This document shows, one piece after another, positions 8,145 through 16,059 of a stretch of DNA of 57,372 nucleotides. Numbering within the stretch: the first letter of the stretch is position 1; every line of letters begins with the position of its first letter. The position numbers and the translations under genes were made by a program. Source of the stretch: JAAYBQ01 sp035403465 (GTDB lineage Bacteria; Spirochaetota; UBA4802; UBA5550); the NCBI GenBank assembly GCA_035403465.1, contig DAONFG010000020.1, forward strand, positions 1 through 57,372, in the 5' to 3' direction. The notes beneath the pieces were generated by a model. The model worked only from the letters and a program-made list of their open reading frames with translations, made no database searches and had not been told where the DNA came from.

Positions 8145-8855
8145 TCAATAATAAAAATATCCGTAAATATAGATAAATGCACCTCCAAAGAGGAAAATGA
8201 TTATCTTTAAAAATACCGGATCCCTGCCCCTGATCATGATATCAAGAAAACCGAGAACCAGACCCCAGAAAACAGCCATCGCTCCTGCTGCAGGAACACT
8301 CTTGTTAAAGATAATAAAAGTACAGGCTACAAGCAGTATCCCGAACATAAAATCAATAAGGTCAATAAAAGAAATGCCCGCTGAAACTGTCCTGATTCCT
8401 GTCTGACGGGCTTCACTGCCGTCATAAGGATTTGAATCCTGCCTGAAATACCGTTGCCTTACCTGTTCGCGCGTTATAAGCCCGGTCTTTTTTTCTGCTA
8501 CGGGTTTGGCATCACGGTCCAGTATCCCGTAATTTCTATTGATAATTTTTAGTATTTCCTTGTTAGGTATGGTGGAGAATTGTGATGATCGTGCGGAAAT
8601 TACCTCTGCGACTTTTGCAGAGCGGCCCGCATGGTTTCTTTCGAGGGTAATTCTGCCATTATTTATTATTGCATAGTATGACGCAGCCTTGTCACCATTC
8701 ACCTCGACATACACCCTTGCCATACTATCGACTATATTGTAATCTACCCTGATATAATCGCCATTATCGAGGGTAGTATACATTGCTCGTTCAAAGCCTT
8801 TAATCTCGGAAGGCCGTCTTTTCCAGGAAAACTGTATTTTAGCTGATTCTGCCAT
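8145..8855 (-). CDS. uncharacterised protein with C-terminal membrane segments
   Basis: I do not recognise this 236-residue protein. The first 150 residues are soluble and mixed alpha/beta, with a basic stretch around KKTGLITREQVRQRYFRQ. The last 80 residues form about three hydrophobic segments (FIDLIDFMFGILLVACTFII, AMAVFWGLVLGFLDIMI, IIIFLFGGAFIYIYGYFYY), so a cytoplasmic domain is probably tethered to the inner membrane by its C-terminus. There is no signal peptide and no obvious catalytic motif. It lies downstream of a basic microprotein gene, separated by a strong hairpin. Confidence 0.7.
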   Translation of the reverse strand: MAESAKIQFSWKRRPSEIKGFERAMYTTLDNGDYIRVDYNIVDSMARVYVEVNGDKAASYYAIINNGRITLERNHAGRSAKVAEVISARSSQFSTIPNKEILKIINRNYGILDRDAKPVAEKKTGLITREQVRQRYFRQDSNPYDGSEARQTGIRTVSAGISFIDLIDFMFGILLVACTFIIFNKSVPAAGAMAVFWGLVLGFLDIMIRGRDPVFLKIIIFLFGGAFIYIYGYFYY

Positions 8856-8878
8856 TCCAATACCCCCTGAATACCAGA

Positions 8879-8903
8879 GGAGATTGGTTATTAGCCAATC
8901 TCC
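8879..8903 (-). terminator. 9-bp hairpin between the basic microprotein and the membrane protein
   Basis: GGAGATTGG / CCAATCTCC is a perfect 9-bp stem with a 7-base loop, 12 bp past the microprotein stop. No T run follows on either strand, so it may attenuate, stabilise or process the transcript rather than terminate it. Confidence 0.45.
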
Positions 8904-8915
8904 TGATAAAGAACA

Positions 8916-9005
8916 TTACTTCTTCTTATGGCGATTCTGTCTTCTGCGTTTTTTCCTTTTATGATTTGCGATTTTTTTCCTTTTCTTTTTTTTACCGCAG
9001 GGCAT
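8916..9005 (-). CDS. 29-residue highly basic protein of the AURKAIP1/COX24 (mS38-like) type
   Basis: A short frame, ATG at 9005 to TAA at 8916, encodes a peptide beginning MPCGKKKKRKKIANHKRKKR and ending RRQNRHKKK; over half its residues are Lys or Arg. A consensus AAGGAGT ribosome site lies 7-8 bases upstream. The composition and the KRKK..HKRKKRRR.NRHKK pattern match the small bacterial proteins annotated as AURKAIP1/COX24-domain proteins. These are related to the C-terminus of mitochondrial ribosomal protein mS38, so a ribosome or rRNA association is likely by family. It is below normal gene-calling length limits. Confidence 0.75.
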   Translation of the reverse strand: MPCGKKKKRKKIANHKRKKRRRQNRHKKK

Positions 9006-9039
9006 AATTTACTCCTTATTAATAATTGCTTCCGGATAC

Positions 9040-9933
9040 CTATCTGAAATTATCGATATCCCCTTTTAAATCAGACTTTTTATCATCAATCGGATTTCCG
9101 AACATTACAGGAATTCCAGTTTTATCTGAAGATATAATAACCTTTATATCATCACCCATTTTGTCAATATAAATATATTTTAAAATATCAGGATTATCTT
9201 TGATCAACGCCGAAACCCTGAAAAGCTTTTCATAGTAGAGCTCATACTGGCTTCTGTCTTTTAAAAGGCCGTTTTTAACAGAAATCTGCTGCTTCATATT
9301 TATAAAATCCAGATCCCGAAGTTCCCTGCATCTTGCAAGCCCTTCCCTGTAAAGCTCCTCATCAGGAAAATAACCCCTTGTAACAATCTCAAGTTTATCA
9401 CAGATAATACCTGCACTTTTAAGTTTTTCCATTATCCTGGATATAATCATCCCGTTTAATTCAGACTCATTTTTTAGTATTCCGTTCCTGTTATACACAG
9501 GTTCAAGATAATTAACAAGTACCGAGCTGCAGATTGACTCAATAAAACTCTTTACATAGGAATCAGTGGTTTCCTTGCTGCTGAAGAAGGATTTATCAGG
9601 TGGATTCTCCCTGTCGATCCTGTATGAAACTGAAAACGGTATCTTCACAAAATAAATGTCATCTTTAAGTGACGAAAGGGAAGGTATTATTACATTCGCA
9701 TTTATAAGAACCGTGGTACTGGTATCTGCAATACCCAGATCATACACCCAGGGAAGGGCCCCCTGCCATATAAAATTAAACCTGTCATTAAAAATCAGAA
9801 CCACTTGTCCAGAACCTGCATGTTTTACCACACCAATTCTGTCATCCTTAAGCCTGTAAAAACAGAAAACAAACAGATATATCAGCATGAGAACAAAAGA
9901 GGTTTTTATCAGTATTTGTATAATAGCTTTCAT
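9040..9933 (-). CDS. SPFH/band-7-like membrane-anchored protein
   Basis: The 297-residue protein has one N-terminal transmembrane segment (about residues 9-27). A band-7/prohibitin-like domain follows, marked by GVVKHAGSGQVVLIFNDRFN, then KIPFSVSYRID, and a helical stretch around VKSFIESICSSVL. The C-terminal third is helical and charged. SPFH proteins form oligomeric membrane-associated scaffolds and often partner NfeD or FtsH-type proteases; neither is next to it. It lies 17 bp downstream of hfq and is probably in that transcript. The match is by pattern only and is fairly divergent. Confidence 0.55.
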   Translation of the reverse strand: MKAIIQILIKTSFVLMLIYLFVFCFYRLKDDRIGVVKHAGSGQVVLIFNDRFNFIWQGALPWVYDLGIADTSTTVLINANVIIPSLSSLKDDIYFVKIPFSVSYRIDRENPPDKSFFSSKETTDSYVKSFIESICSSVLVNYLEPVYNRNGILKNESELNGMIISRIMEKLKSAGIICDKLEIVTRGYFPDEELYREGLARCRELRDLDFINMKQQISVKNGLLKDRSQYELYYEKLFRVSALIKDNPDILKYIYIDKMGDDIKVIISSDKTGIPVMFGNPIDDKKSDLKGDIDNFR

Positions 9934-9950
9934 CGGGATCGCCTCTCCGG

Positions 9951-10187
9951 TCAGATTTCCTCATCATCTCTGAAGGCAACGAGTTTGCCCGGTACCATGG
10001 TAGATATGGCATGTTTGTAAATCAAATTCTGTTTCTTGTCAACTTCCATAAGTATGGTAAAATTATCAAAACTTACCACACGTCCCTTAATAGGGACACC
10101 GTTCATCAGGAAAACGGTAATTTCTGTCTTGTTTTTTCTTGTACTGTTTAAAAAAACATCCTGCAGATTGCCTAATTGTTTAGCCAT
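9951..10187 (-). CDS. hfq: RNA-binding protein Hfq
   Basis: The 78-residue Sm-like protein has Sm1 (VFLMNGVPIKGRVVSFDNFTI) and the diagnostic Sm2 segment YKHAISTMVP with the KH pair. Gln at the N-terminus (LGNLQDVFLN) matches the poly-U and poly-A binding faces. Hfq forms a hexameric ring that pairs small RNAs with mRNAs. It follows miaA by 13 bp, the classical miaA-hfq order. A purine-rich AGGGG lies upstream of the ATG. The C-terminus is very short (DDEEI), as in many non-enterobacterial Hfqs. Confidence 0.96.
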   Translation of the reverse strand: MAKQLGNLQDVFLNSTRKNKTEITVFLMNGVPIKGRVVSFDNFTILMEVDKKQNLIYKHAISTMVPGKLVAFRDDEEI

Positions 10188-10200
10188 TGAAAATTACCCC

Positions 10201-11115
10201 TCAGTTTATATTTAACAAATTATTTATTTTATTTTTTATTTTTTCCTTTTCTGACGGATTAAACCAGGTAATATCCCTGTTTCTTTTGAACCAGGTCATC
10301 TGCTTTTTCGCAAACTGTCTTGTGTTCAGCTTGATGTTTTCAACAGTCGAGGCAAGGTCTCTTTTATTATCAATGAACTCATTGATTTCCATATAACCTA
10401 TTGTTTTCATTGAATTAAGATCCGGGGTATACCCGCGGTTTCTTAAACCCTGCACCTCATCAACAAAACCCGCTTTAATCATTCTGTCTACCCGCAAGTT
10501 GATCCTATCCGAAAGATCATCTTTATCCCTGTAAAGCCCGATGAACAGGCAGTCATCTGCGGCACAACTTTTATTCCCGCCATAATAACTGGATATCGGC
10601 CTGCCGGTGCCCCTGAAAACCTGTAGCCCGCGTAAAATCCGCTGCCTGTCATTGACGTGAATCTTTGCAGCAAAAACAGGATCTGCCTGCAAGAGCTCCT
10701 CGTATAATACGGCAGCACCCTTCTCGTCCATCTCCTGAATAAGGCATTCCCTGACCTGTGATGGAATATCAGGAATGCATGACAATCCCTTAAAAAAAGA
10801 ATCAATGTATAATCCCGTACCGCCGGCAAATAGAGGAATTTTTTTATTTTTATATATTCTTTCGCAGGCAGCTTCAGCATATTTGCAGAAATCACCTGCT
10901 GTGAACTGATAATCAGGATCAACTATATCAATAAGATGATGCGGCACTTTTGCAAGATCGCCGGCAGAGGGCTTGCCGCTGCCGATATCCATATACCTGT
11001 AAACCTGCACAGAGTCAGCAGAAACAATCTCAAAAATGTTTCCGGCAAACTCAATCGCAAGATCACTTTTCCCTGATGCAGTTGGCCCGACTATTACAAG
11101 TTTTTTAAACGACAA
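10201..11115 (-). CDS. miaA: tRNA dimethylallyltransferase (MiaA)
   Basis: The 304-residue protein has the P-loop GPTASGKSDLA at residues 10-20, the substrate motif DSVQVYRYMDIGSGKP and GGTGLYIDSF. The C-terminal KTIGYMEI and TRQFAKKQMTWFKR segments contact the tRNA anticodon arm. MiaA adds the dimethylallyl group to A37 of tRNAs that read UNN codons. It starts 8 bp after rpoZ and ends 13 bp before hfq, so all three look co-transcribed. Confidence 0.96.
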   Translation of the reverse strand: MSFKKLVIVGPTASGKSDLAIEFAGNIFEIVSADSVQVYRYMDIGSGKPSAGDLAKVPHHLIDIVDPDYQFTAGDFCKYAEAACERIYKNKKIPLFAGGTGLYIDSFFKGLSCIPDIPSQVRECLIQEMDEKGAAVLYEELLQADPVFAAKIHVNDRQRILRGLQVFRGTGRPISSYYGGNKSCAADDCLFIGLYRDKDDLSDRINLRVDRMIKAGFVDEVQGLRNRGYTPDLNSMKTIGYMEINEFIDNKRDLASTVENIKLNTRQFAKKQMTWFKRNRDITWFNPSEKEKIKNKINNLLNIN

Positions 11116-11123
11116 GTAAAATC

Positions 11124-11327
11124 TTACAGTTCCTTGGATTCGTCATATAGAAATTTGACCTTCTCTTCGAGAGCCAGCTTTAAAACATTCGGTACGACCT
11201 TCCAGTTTAAATCTGTCTCAGGATAATCAGTTATATTTCCAACTTTATCGACTGCTTTCATCACAGCTTTTGTAAAAACGTACTTGTTATTGCTGTAAAT
11301 AAGCAATTTGTCAAGTGGTATAATCAT
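11124..11327 (-). CDS. rpoZ: RNA polymerase omega subunit
   Basis: The 67-residue protein overlaps the end of gmk by 17 bp. It has the RpoZ-like pattern: a short N-terminal helix, then NKYVFTKAVMKAVDKVGNI, and a C-terminal helix LKLALEEKVKFLYDE. The omega subunit helps assembly of beta-prime. The conserved order remA-gmk-rpoZ strengthens the call, as similarity alone is modest for so short a protein. Confidence 0.8.
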   Translation of the reverse strand: MIIPLDKLLIYSNNKYVFTKAVMKAVDKVGNITDYPETDLNWKVVPNVLKLALEEKVKFLYDESKEL

Positions 11328-11922
11328 TAAAACCCTCCAGAATGCTGCTGATTATTGATTCCATATTGTTTATCCTGCACTTTTCTGCAGTAATAATCGC
11401 CATAAGCTTTGTAAATGTCTCTTCAATTTCATTATTTGCAATAACGTAATCAAAGATCCTGTACTCGGAAATTTCATGCCTGGCATTTTCAAGCCTGATC
11501 GAAAGCTGCTCATCACTTTCGGTTTGTCTGCCCACGAGCCTTTCTTTCAGAATTTCAGCTGAGGGCGGAATAATAAAGATATAAATACCGCCTTTAAGAG
11601 TTGACCGTAAATTTTTTGTTCCCTGAATATCTACATCAAAAAGAGGAATTTTGCCGGATTTTCTGATCCTGTCAACCTCTTTTTTCGTCGTACCGTAGTA
11701 ATTACCATAAACCTCAGCCCATTCAATAAACTCCCCCCTGTAGATCATTTCCTGGAATATTTTCCTGGTGACAAAGTTATAATCAAAACCGTCCATTTCA
11801 TAGTTACGCATGGGCCGTGTAGTGGTTGAAACCGAAAACATAAAGCTTTCGTCAGATTTCAGCAATCTGTTTATTAGAGTGGTTTTACCGGCTCCTGAAG
11901 GCGCAGATATTACAAGTACCAT
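11311..11922 (-). CDS. gmk: guanylate kinase
   Basis: From the ATG at 11922 the product is 203 residues, the normal length for Gmk. It starts MVLVISAPSGAGKTTLINRL, with the P-loop at residues 7-14. The GMP-binding signature TTRPMRNYEMDGFDYNFV is complete. It phosphorylates GMP to GDP. The frame is open for 22 further codons upstream, but those overlap remA; the internal ATG one base past the remA stop is the likely start. Confidence 0.95.
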   Translation of the reverse strand: MVLVISAPSGAGKTTLINRLLKSDESFMFSVSTTTRPMRNYEMDGFDYNFVTRKIFQEMIYRGEFIEWAEVYGNYYGTTKKEVDRIRKSGKIPLFDVDIQGTKNLRSTLKGGIYIFIIPPSAEILKERLVGRQTESDEQLSIRLENARHEISEYRIFDYVIANNEIEETFTKLMAIITAEKCRINNMESIISSILEGFNDYTT

Positions 11923-11923
11923 T

Positions 11924-12175
11924 TCAGATTTCCGGATTACTGGATAGTCTGTTCGAGAGGGTTTCGGGCTGCATTGCGGAGAGAACAATATGGCTGCTGT
12001 CCATTATTATAATTGACCTTGTTTTTCTTCCATGAGTAGCATCTATCAGCAGGTTATTCTCCCTTGCCTCCTCTCTTAAACGCTTACCTGAAGCGGATGA
12101 TGGTGTGATTACGGCAATAATGCGCTCTGACATCACGGCATTCCCGAATCCAATATTTAATAATGAAGTTTTCAT
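11924..12175 (-). CDS. remA: RemA-like regulatory protein (DUF370)
   Basis: The 83-residue protein matches the RemA/YlzA family: LLNIGFGNAVMSERIIAVI, then ENNLLIDATHGRKTRSIIIMD and VLSAMQPETL. In Bacillus subtilis RemA is a DNA-binding activator of matrix genes that forms ring oligomers. The yicC(yloC)-remA-gmk-rpoZ order is that of Firmicutes and other phyla. The N-terminal ATG lacks a clear ribosome site. Whether it controls biofilm genes here is unknown. Confidence 0.88.
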   Translation of the reverse strand: MKTSLLNIGFGNAVMSERIIAVITPSSASGKRLREEARENNLLIDATHGRKTRSIIIMDSSHIVLSAMQPETLSNRLSSNPEI

Positions 12176-12260
12176 AATAATACTTTTGGCCCTTTCATAT
12201 ATTTTAAAAAAACCATTTCGTGATTTGTAATTATTGCTTAATCATAAAATGTTTACCATA

Positions 12261-12306
12261 CGCAGGGAGCCCCTGCGGGGGCGTTGTAAGGGGTTTCACC
12301 CCTTAC
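12261..12306. repeat. tandem GC-rich hairpins inside the yicC-remA spacer
   Basis: Two perfect stem-loops lie side by side in an otherwise AT-rich 254-bp spacer: CGCAGGG/CCCTGCG (12261-12277, 3-base loop) and GTAAGGGG/CCCCTTAC (12286-12306, 5-base loop). The GC-rich island looks like a REP-type insertion. It could also attenuate transcription from yicC into remA. Confidence 0.5.
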
Positions 12307-12429
12307 CCAATTAAAAAGTATTTATCAAATAACAGAGATGTGTATAATCCAAACATTCAGGAATACCCCATACTCTGTATAATCTTTTTCCCAGTCTGTT
12401 ATTGTCAAGATGTTTTAAGTATTAAAAGA

Positions 12430-13296
12430 TCAGACCACATTACGGCACTGTTCCCGTATTTTTTCAATATTATTTTTAACATCAACCACATGCTGTGAAA
12501 TACCGGAATTATTCGATTTTGATGCAATTGTATTAATCTCCCTGAAGAGCTCCTGGCACAGAAAATCGAGCTTACGTCCTATCTGTTCTTTATCTTTCAT
12601 AATTGTTTTGAACTTTTCAATGTGATCTCCAAGCCTTACCAGTTCTTCATTGATATCCAGTTTTTCAGCAAGCAGGGAAATTTCTGAATAGAGCCTGGTG
12701 TTGTCGATTGTCCCGTTAGTTATATTTTTCAGCCTGGAAATCAGCAGCTCCTTTTTATCCTCAACCGCACTCCTGGAAAGCACCCTTATTTTGTTCACAT
12801 CACTGCTGATCAGCGAGAGCGATGATACTATATCCTTCTTCAGTGCAGCCCCCTCTTTTTTGCGCATCTCAAGTGTTTTTCTGATTACACCTTCAATTGA
12901 ATTAATTATATCTTTCCGGGACTTTGCGGATATGGATGACCTCTCCTTGTGTGTAATACCCTCAAGAGCCAGGATTGACTCAAACCGGAACGGCTCCTTT
13001 ATTTTAAGACTCTTATGCACTGACTGAAGTTCATGATAATATTTTTCCAGGAGATCCCTGTTGATGGAAACCGGTTTGGTGCTGTTCCAGTCAAACAGGT
13101 CTATGTTAAGTTCGATTTTCCCGCGTGAAAAACTTTTCTTCACCATTGCCGCAAATTCGTTCTCATCGTTCCTTAAAGTTCTGGGCAGGTTGACAAACAC
13201 TTCAAGATATTTTGAATTGAGTGATTTTATCTCCACCGAATATGAAAACTGGTCTGTGCTTTTTTCTAAAAAAGCATATCCTGTCATGCTTTCCAT
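12430..13296 (-). CDS. yicC: YicC/YloC-family endoribonuclease
   Basis: The 288-residue protein has the YicC N-terminal signature ESMTGYAFLEK, then EIKSLNSKYLEVFVNLPR, and the C-terminal DUF1732 part with GRKLDFLCQELFREINTIASK. Family members are metal-dependent endoribonucleases; E. coli YicC promotes decay of the small RNA RyhB. It sits 9 bp after cheD and upstream of remA-gmk-rpoZ, its usual neighbours. Confidence 0.93.
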   Translation of the reverse strand: MESMTGYAFLEKSTDQFSYSVEIKSLNSKYLEVFVNLPRTLRNDENEFAAMVKKSFSRGKIELNIDLFDWNSTKPVSINRDLLEKYYHELQSVHKSLKIKEPFRFESILALEGITHKERSSISAKSRKDIINSIEGVIRKTLEMRKKEGAALKKDIVSSLSLISSDVNKIRVLSRSAVEDKKELLISRLKNITNGTIDNTRLYSEISLLAEKLDINEELVRLGDHIEKFKTIMKDKEQIGRKLDFLCQELFREINTIASKSNNSGISQHVVDVKNNIEKIREQCRNVV

Positions 13297-13305
13297 TTTA
13301 TACCT

Positions 13306-13785
13306 TCAGATAATTTTTGTATCACGGCCGATAGTTTTAATCTTTACTTCACCTGTCTCAAGGTAGAAGTCAATTGTTCTTCCATAATCACCGCCGACGT
13401 CTGATGATAATATTTTTATATTCATTCCCGTAAGTATCTGCTGCACGGTAAAAATATTATTTTTGCCGATATCCCCCATGAATGAGTTTTCAGTGTGTTT
13501 GAACATGGCAGCCCCGCCGATAATCTTTGCTATCATGCTGTTGCGCATTGCACCGGCACGCAGCATGTCATCCACAAGCAGCGGGATTGCCGTATCGGCA
13601 TACTTCCTGGGATTTGCGGCGTTCTTTTTACCGGACGGCAGCATTATATGAGAAAGCCCCCCGGTTCTTGTAGATGTATCATATATACAGATCCCGATGC
13701 ATGATCCCAGTATTGTCCTGAGTATGTTCGGGGATTTCCCGACTCCGAGATCAGCAATTCCGATATTGATAAGTTCAAAAGACAT
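13306..13785 (-). CDS. cheD: chemoreceptor glutamine deamidase CheD
   Basis: The 159-residue protein has the catalytic cysteine in LGSCIGI (Cys29) and the histidine in GGLSHIMLP (His46), plus IGGAAMF. CheD deamidates glutamines in chemoreceptors and in some species is regulated by CheC. Here the CheC-like domain of FliY is the only CheC relative in the window. It lies 3 bp after cheR, so receptor methylation and deamidation enzymes are co-expressed. Confidence 0.95.
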   Translation of the reverse strand: MSFELINIGIADLGVGKSPNILRTILGSCIGICIYDTSTRTGGLSHIMLPSGKKNAANPRKYADTAIPLLVDDMLRAGAMRNSMIAKIIGGAAMFKHTENSFMGDIGKNNIFTVQQILTGMNIKILSSDVGGDYGRTIDFYLETGEVKIKTIGRDTKII

Positions 13786-13788
13786 TAA

Positions 13789-14640
13789 TCAGCTCCTTGG
13801 TCTGGGGATGTAGATTGGAGACTCAAGCACCTTCCTGTATGTAAAATCATCAGAAATCGAATGAAGCGTTTCCGAATGTCCGATGAACAGGTAACCATCA
13901 TCAAGTATTGACTTATAAAAACCGGCAACAAGATTCTTCTGGTGAACCTTATCAAAATAGATCATGACATTCCGGCAGAAAATAATATCAACGTGATCGG
14001 GGAACGTACTCTTAAAAAAATTATGATAATAGAAATTGACCATTTTTCTGCACTGGTCATTTATCCTGTACACCCCTTTCTCCTGGTCAACAAGCGTAAA
14101 ATACTTTTTAAGATGATCCGGCGAAACCTTTTCTATTCTACGGCCGGAATAAAGTCCCTCCCTTGCAAATTCAAGTACAGAGGGAGCAATGTCTGTTGCA
14201 AGAATTTCAATTTTCCATCCCGGGAAAAGATGTATCTTTTCAAGGACACAAATAGCGAGGGTATAAGGCTCCTCGCCGGTTGAGCATGCAGCACTCCAGA
14301 TCTTCAGGGTTTTCTCTTTTTTATTTTTGGCGATCTCGGGAAGACAGTAATCGGAAAATGCCTCAAAATGTCTCTCGTTCCGGAAAAAATAGGTCTCATT
14401 GGTCGATACCACGTCAAGGAGCTCTTCGTATTCCTTCCTCTTGGGCTCCCCTGCAAGCCTCTGCAGGTAATCATAATAATCCGAAAACTCCGAAAGGGAT
14501 AATGCCGTAAGGCGCTTCCTGAGCCTGTTGGACAGAAGGGTGATTTTACTGTCTTTCATAAAAATCCCGCTCTCATCATGAATAAGCTTTGCGAATTTTT
14601 CAAACTCCTCTTCTGTAAGCCTTTTAATATTAAATTCCAT
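13789..14640 (-). CDS. cheR: chemotaxis protein methyltransferase CheR
   Basis: From the ATG at 14640 the product is 283 residues. It has the CheR N-terminal helical domain (FAKLIHDESGIFMKDSK) and the AdoMet-binding domain, marked by SNETYFFRNERHF-like TNETYFFR, then WSAACSTGEEPYTLAI, and DIIFCRNVMIYFDK. It methylates glutamates on chemoreceptors. The frame remains open 17 codons upstream, but relatives begin at MEFNIKRLTEEEF. Neither start has a strong ribosome site. Confidence 0.94.
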   Translation of the reverse strand: MEFNIKRLTEEEFEKFAKLIHDESGIFMKDSKITLLSNRLRKRLTALSLSEFSDYYDYLQRLAGEPKRKEYEELLDVVSTNETYFFRNERHFEAFSDYCLPEIAKNKKEKTLKIWSAACSTGEEPYTLAICVLEKIHLFPGWKIEILATDIAPSVLEFAREGLYSGRRIEKVSPDHLKKYFTLVDQEKGVYRINDQCRKMVNFYYHNFFKSTFPDHVDIIFCRNVMIYFDKVHQKNLVAGFYKSILDDGYLFIGHSETLHSISDDFTYRKVLESPIYIPRPRS

Positions 14641-14861
14641 ACTCAAGTCTACCCTGTACATGATAAGATGACAATACGCATAATTATGCAAATTAAAAAA
14701 CTGTAAGGTATGTTGCCCGGCAAAAATCCGATTTTCTTTATTAATACACCTTTATATTACAATATAATAAATATCAAAACATAAACTAAAACATAATGTT
14801 AATTCTTTAACATTTTTACGGGACATGCTGGATTATTTCATCCGGGATTTAAACTTCCGGA

Positions 14862-15647
14862 TTATTTATTCAGACTTATCACTAACCTGACTTCACCAGC
14901 AGGCAGTCCGGAATAAGCAGCAAGATCTTCAACAGAATACCCTTTGCCGTGCAACTCGGCAATCAGGGAATACTTGTTTTCAGCAGCAAGAAACAGATCA
15001 GCTGGATTATCAAACTGGACCAGTAAATGTTCATCAGGAAGAATATCAATACTCTCATCTGAAATAAAATCAACCTGACCTCCCCTTGAAACTACGGGAG
15101 ATGTAATGCCGCCTGAATCATCCGGAAAAACACCGGCCTGAATATATGAATTCGTCAAATTTTGTTTTTTAGCCGGGGATGCAACGGCCTGTTTTACAAC
15201 CAAACGGTCATCCCGGTTATCAGGGACAGATTTTTTATCCGATGTTGTTCCCTGATAGCTTATTTCAGCGATATCTGCGGCATTTTTTGTTATTATCCTG
15301 TCACCGGTTAATCCCTGGTCGATAGAAACGGATTTTTTTATTTTATCAGCAGCGTGTATTTTGTCATGAACAATCTTTTCAATTTCAGGTTTATGATCCA
15401 TGGTTATGTCCATTGACTTCAGGGAGCCGTTTTCACCCATGAGCCGTTTAAGCCCAGAGATGCGTGCTTCAAGGAGGGTAATGTTCCTTTCGGCCGTCGA
15501 ATTGAATTCGGTAATAATTTCGCCCATCTCCTTTTTAAGCTTTTGTTCCTGGAAGGTCGATGAATTCCTTTCGATTTTGAGACTCAGCAGAAGATATATC
15601 AGGGCCCCGGTAAAAATATTCAGAACAAATAAAAGCAGAATCTCCAT
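14862..15647 (-). CDS. membrane-anchored coiled-coil protein, possible SwrB/YlxL-like (DUF6115/DUF2802-type C-terminus)
   Basis: The 261-residue protein starts with one transmembrane segment (about residues 3-22). A coiled coil (about 30-75) and a long polar, probably disordered region follow. A compact C-terminal helix-turn-helix-like segment reads AELHGKGYSVEDLAAYSGLP and then AGEVRLVISL. Position and architecture recall SwrB/YlxL of Bacillus, encoded just after sigD and promoting maturation of the flagellar export apparatus. Here too it follows the sigma-28 gene, with fapA and one small gene between. The equivalence is inferred, not shown by identity. Confidence 0.55.
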   Translation of the reverse strand: MEILLLFVLNIFTGALIYLLLSLKIERNSSTFQEQKLKKEMGEIITEFNSTAERNITLLEARISGLKRLMGENGSLKSMDITMDHKPEIEKIVHDKIHAADKIKKSVSIDQGLTGDRIITKNAADIAEISYQGTTSDKKSVPDNRDDRLVVKQAVASPAKKQNLTNSYIQAGVFPDDSGGITSPVVSRGGQVDFISDESIDILPDEHLLVQFDNPADLFLAAENKYSLIAELHGKGYSVEDLAAYSGLPAGEVRLVISLNK

Positions 15648-15730
15648 CCCTACCTCATTATGTCACATTATAATACAACAATTCTACCAGGAAAAAACAT
15701 CGGGTAATCATCGGATTTCAACCCGGCTGA

Positions 15731-16051
15731 CTACTTGAGTATATCTATAATATTTCCCATTTTTTCATCTTTCATCCGGTCGCGGGGCTGCGGTTTATTT
15801 TTTTTTTCTCCGCCCTCACCCTGTCCGGCTGTCGACTGTTTATCATGCTTCTTGGCTTCATCGCGGATATCTGTCTTTTCAGCTTTTTCGCTCTCGTCGA
15901 GCCTGGAGTTAACCAGGTTGGATTTATCAGCAGCCTGCTTATCCATCAATAGCTGCTGGTCCGTAAGAGCAGTCAGTCTTGTGTGTTCGGTTCTGCTGAC
16001 TTCGGACATCTGGCTTATATTAGTCTGGAGATCAATAGGTTTAATCGGCAT
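15731..16051 (-). CDS. small charged hypothetical protein in the flagellar cluster
   Basis: I do not recognise this 106-residue protein. It has no signal or membrane segment. The middle (about residues 45-100) is very rich in Lys, Glu, Asp, Gln and Gly and is probably disordered. A short C-terminal hydrophobic tail reads MGNIIDILK. It lies 8 bp after fapA and before the SwrB-like gene, with flagellar genes all around, so a motility role is likely by context only. Confidence 0.6.
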   Translation of the reverse strand: MPIKPIDLQTNISQMSEVSRTEHTRLTALTDQQLLMDKQAADKSNLVNSRLDESEKAEKTDIRDEAKKHDKQSTAGQGEGGEKKNKPQPRDRMKDEKMGNIIDILK

Positions 16052-16059
16052 AGATTGAA

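Noticed and set aside
12220..12498. 92-codon plus-strand ORF in the yicC-remA spacer
   Set aside because: It is created by the GC-rich hairpins and runs into yicC on the opposite strand; no ribosome site or family pattern.
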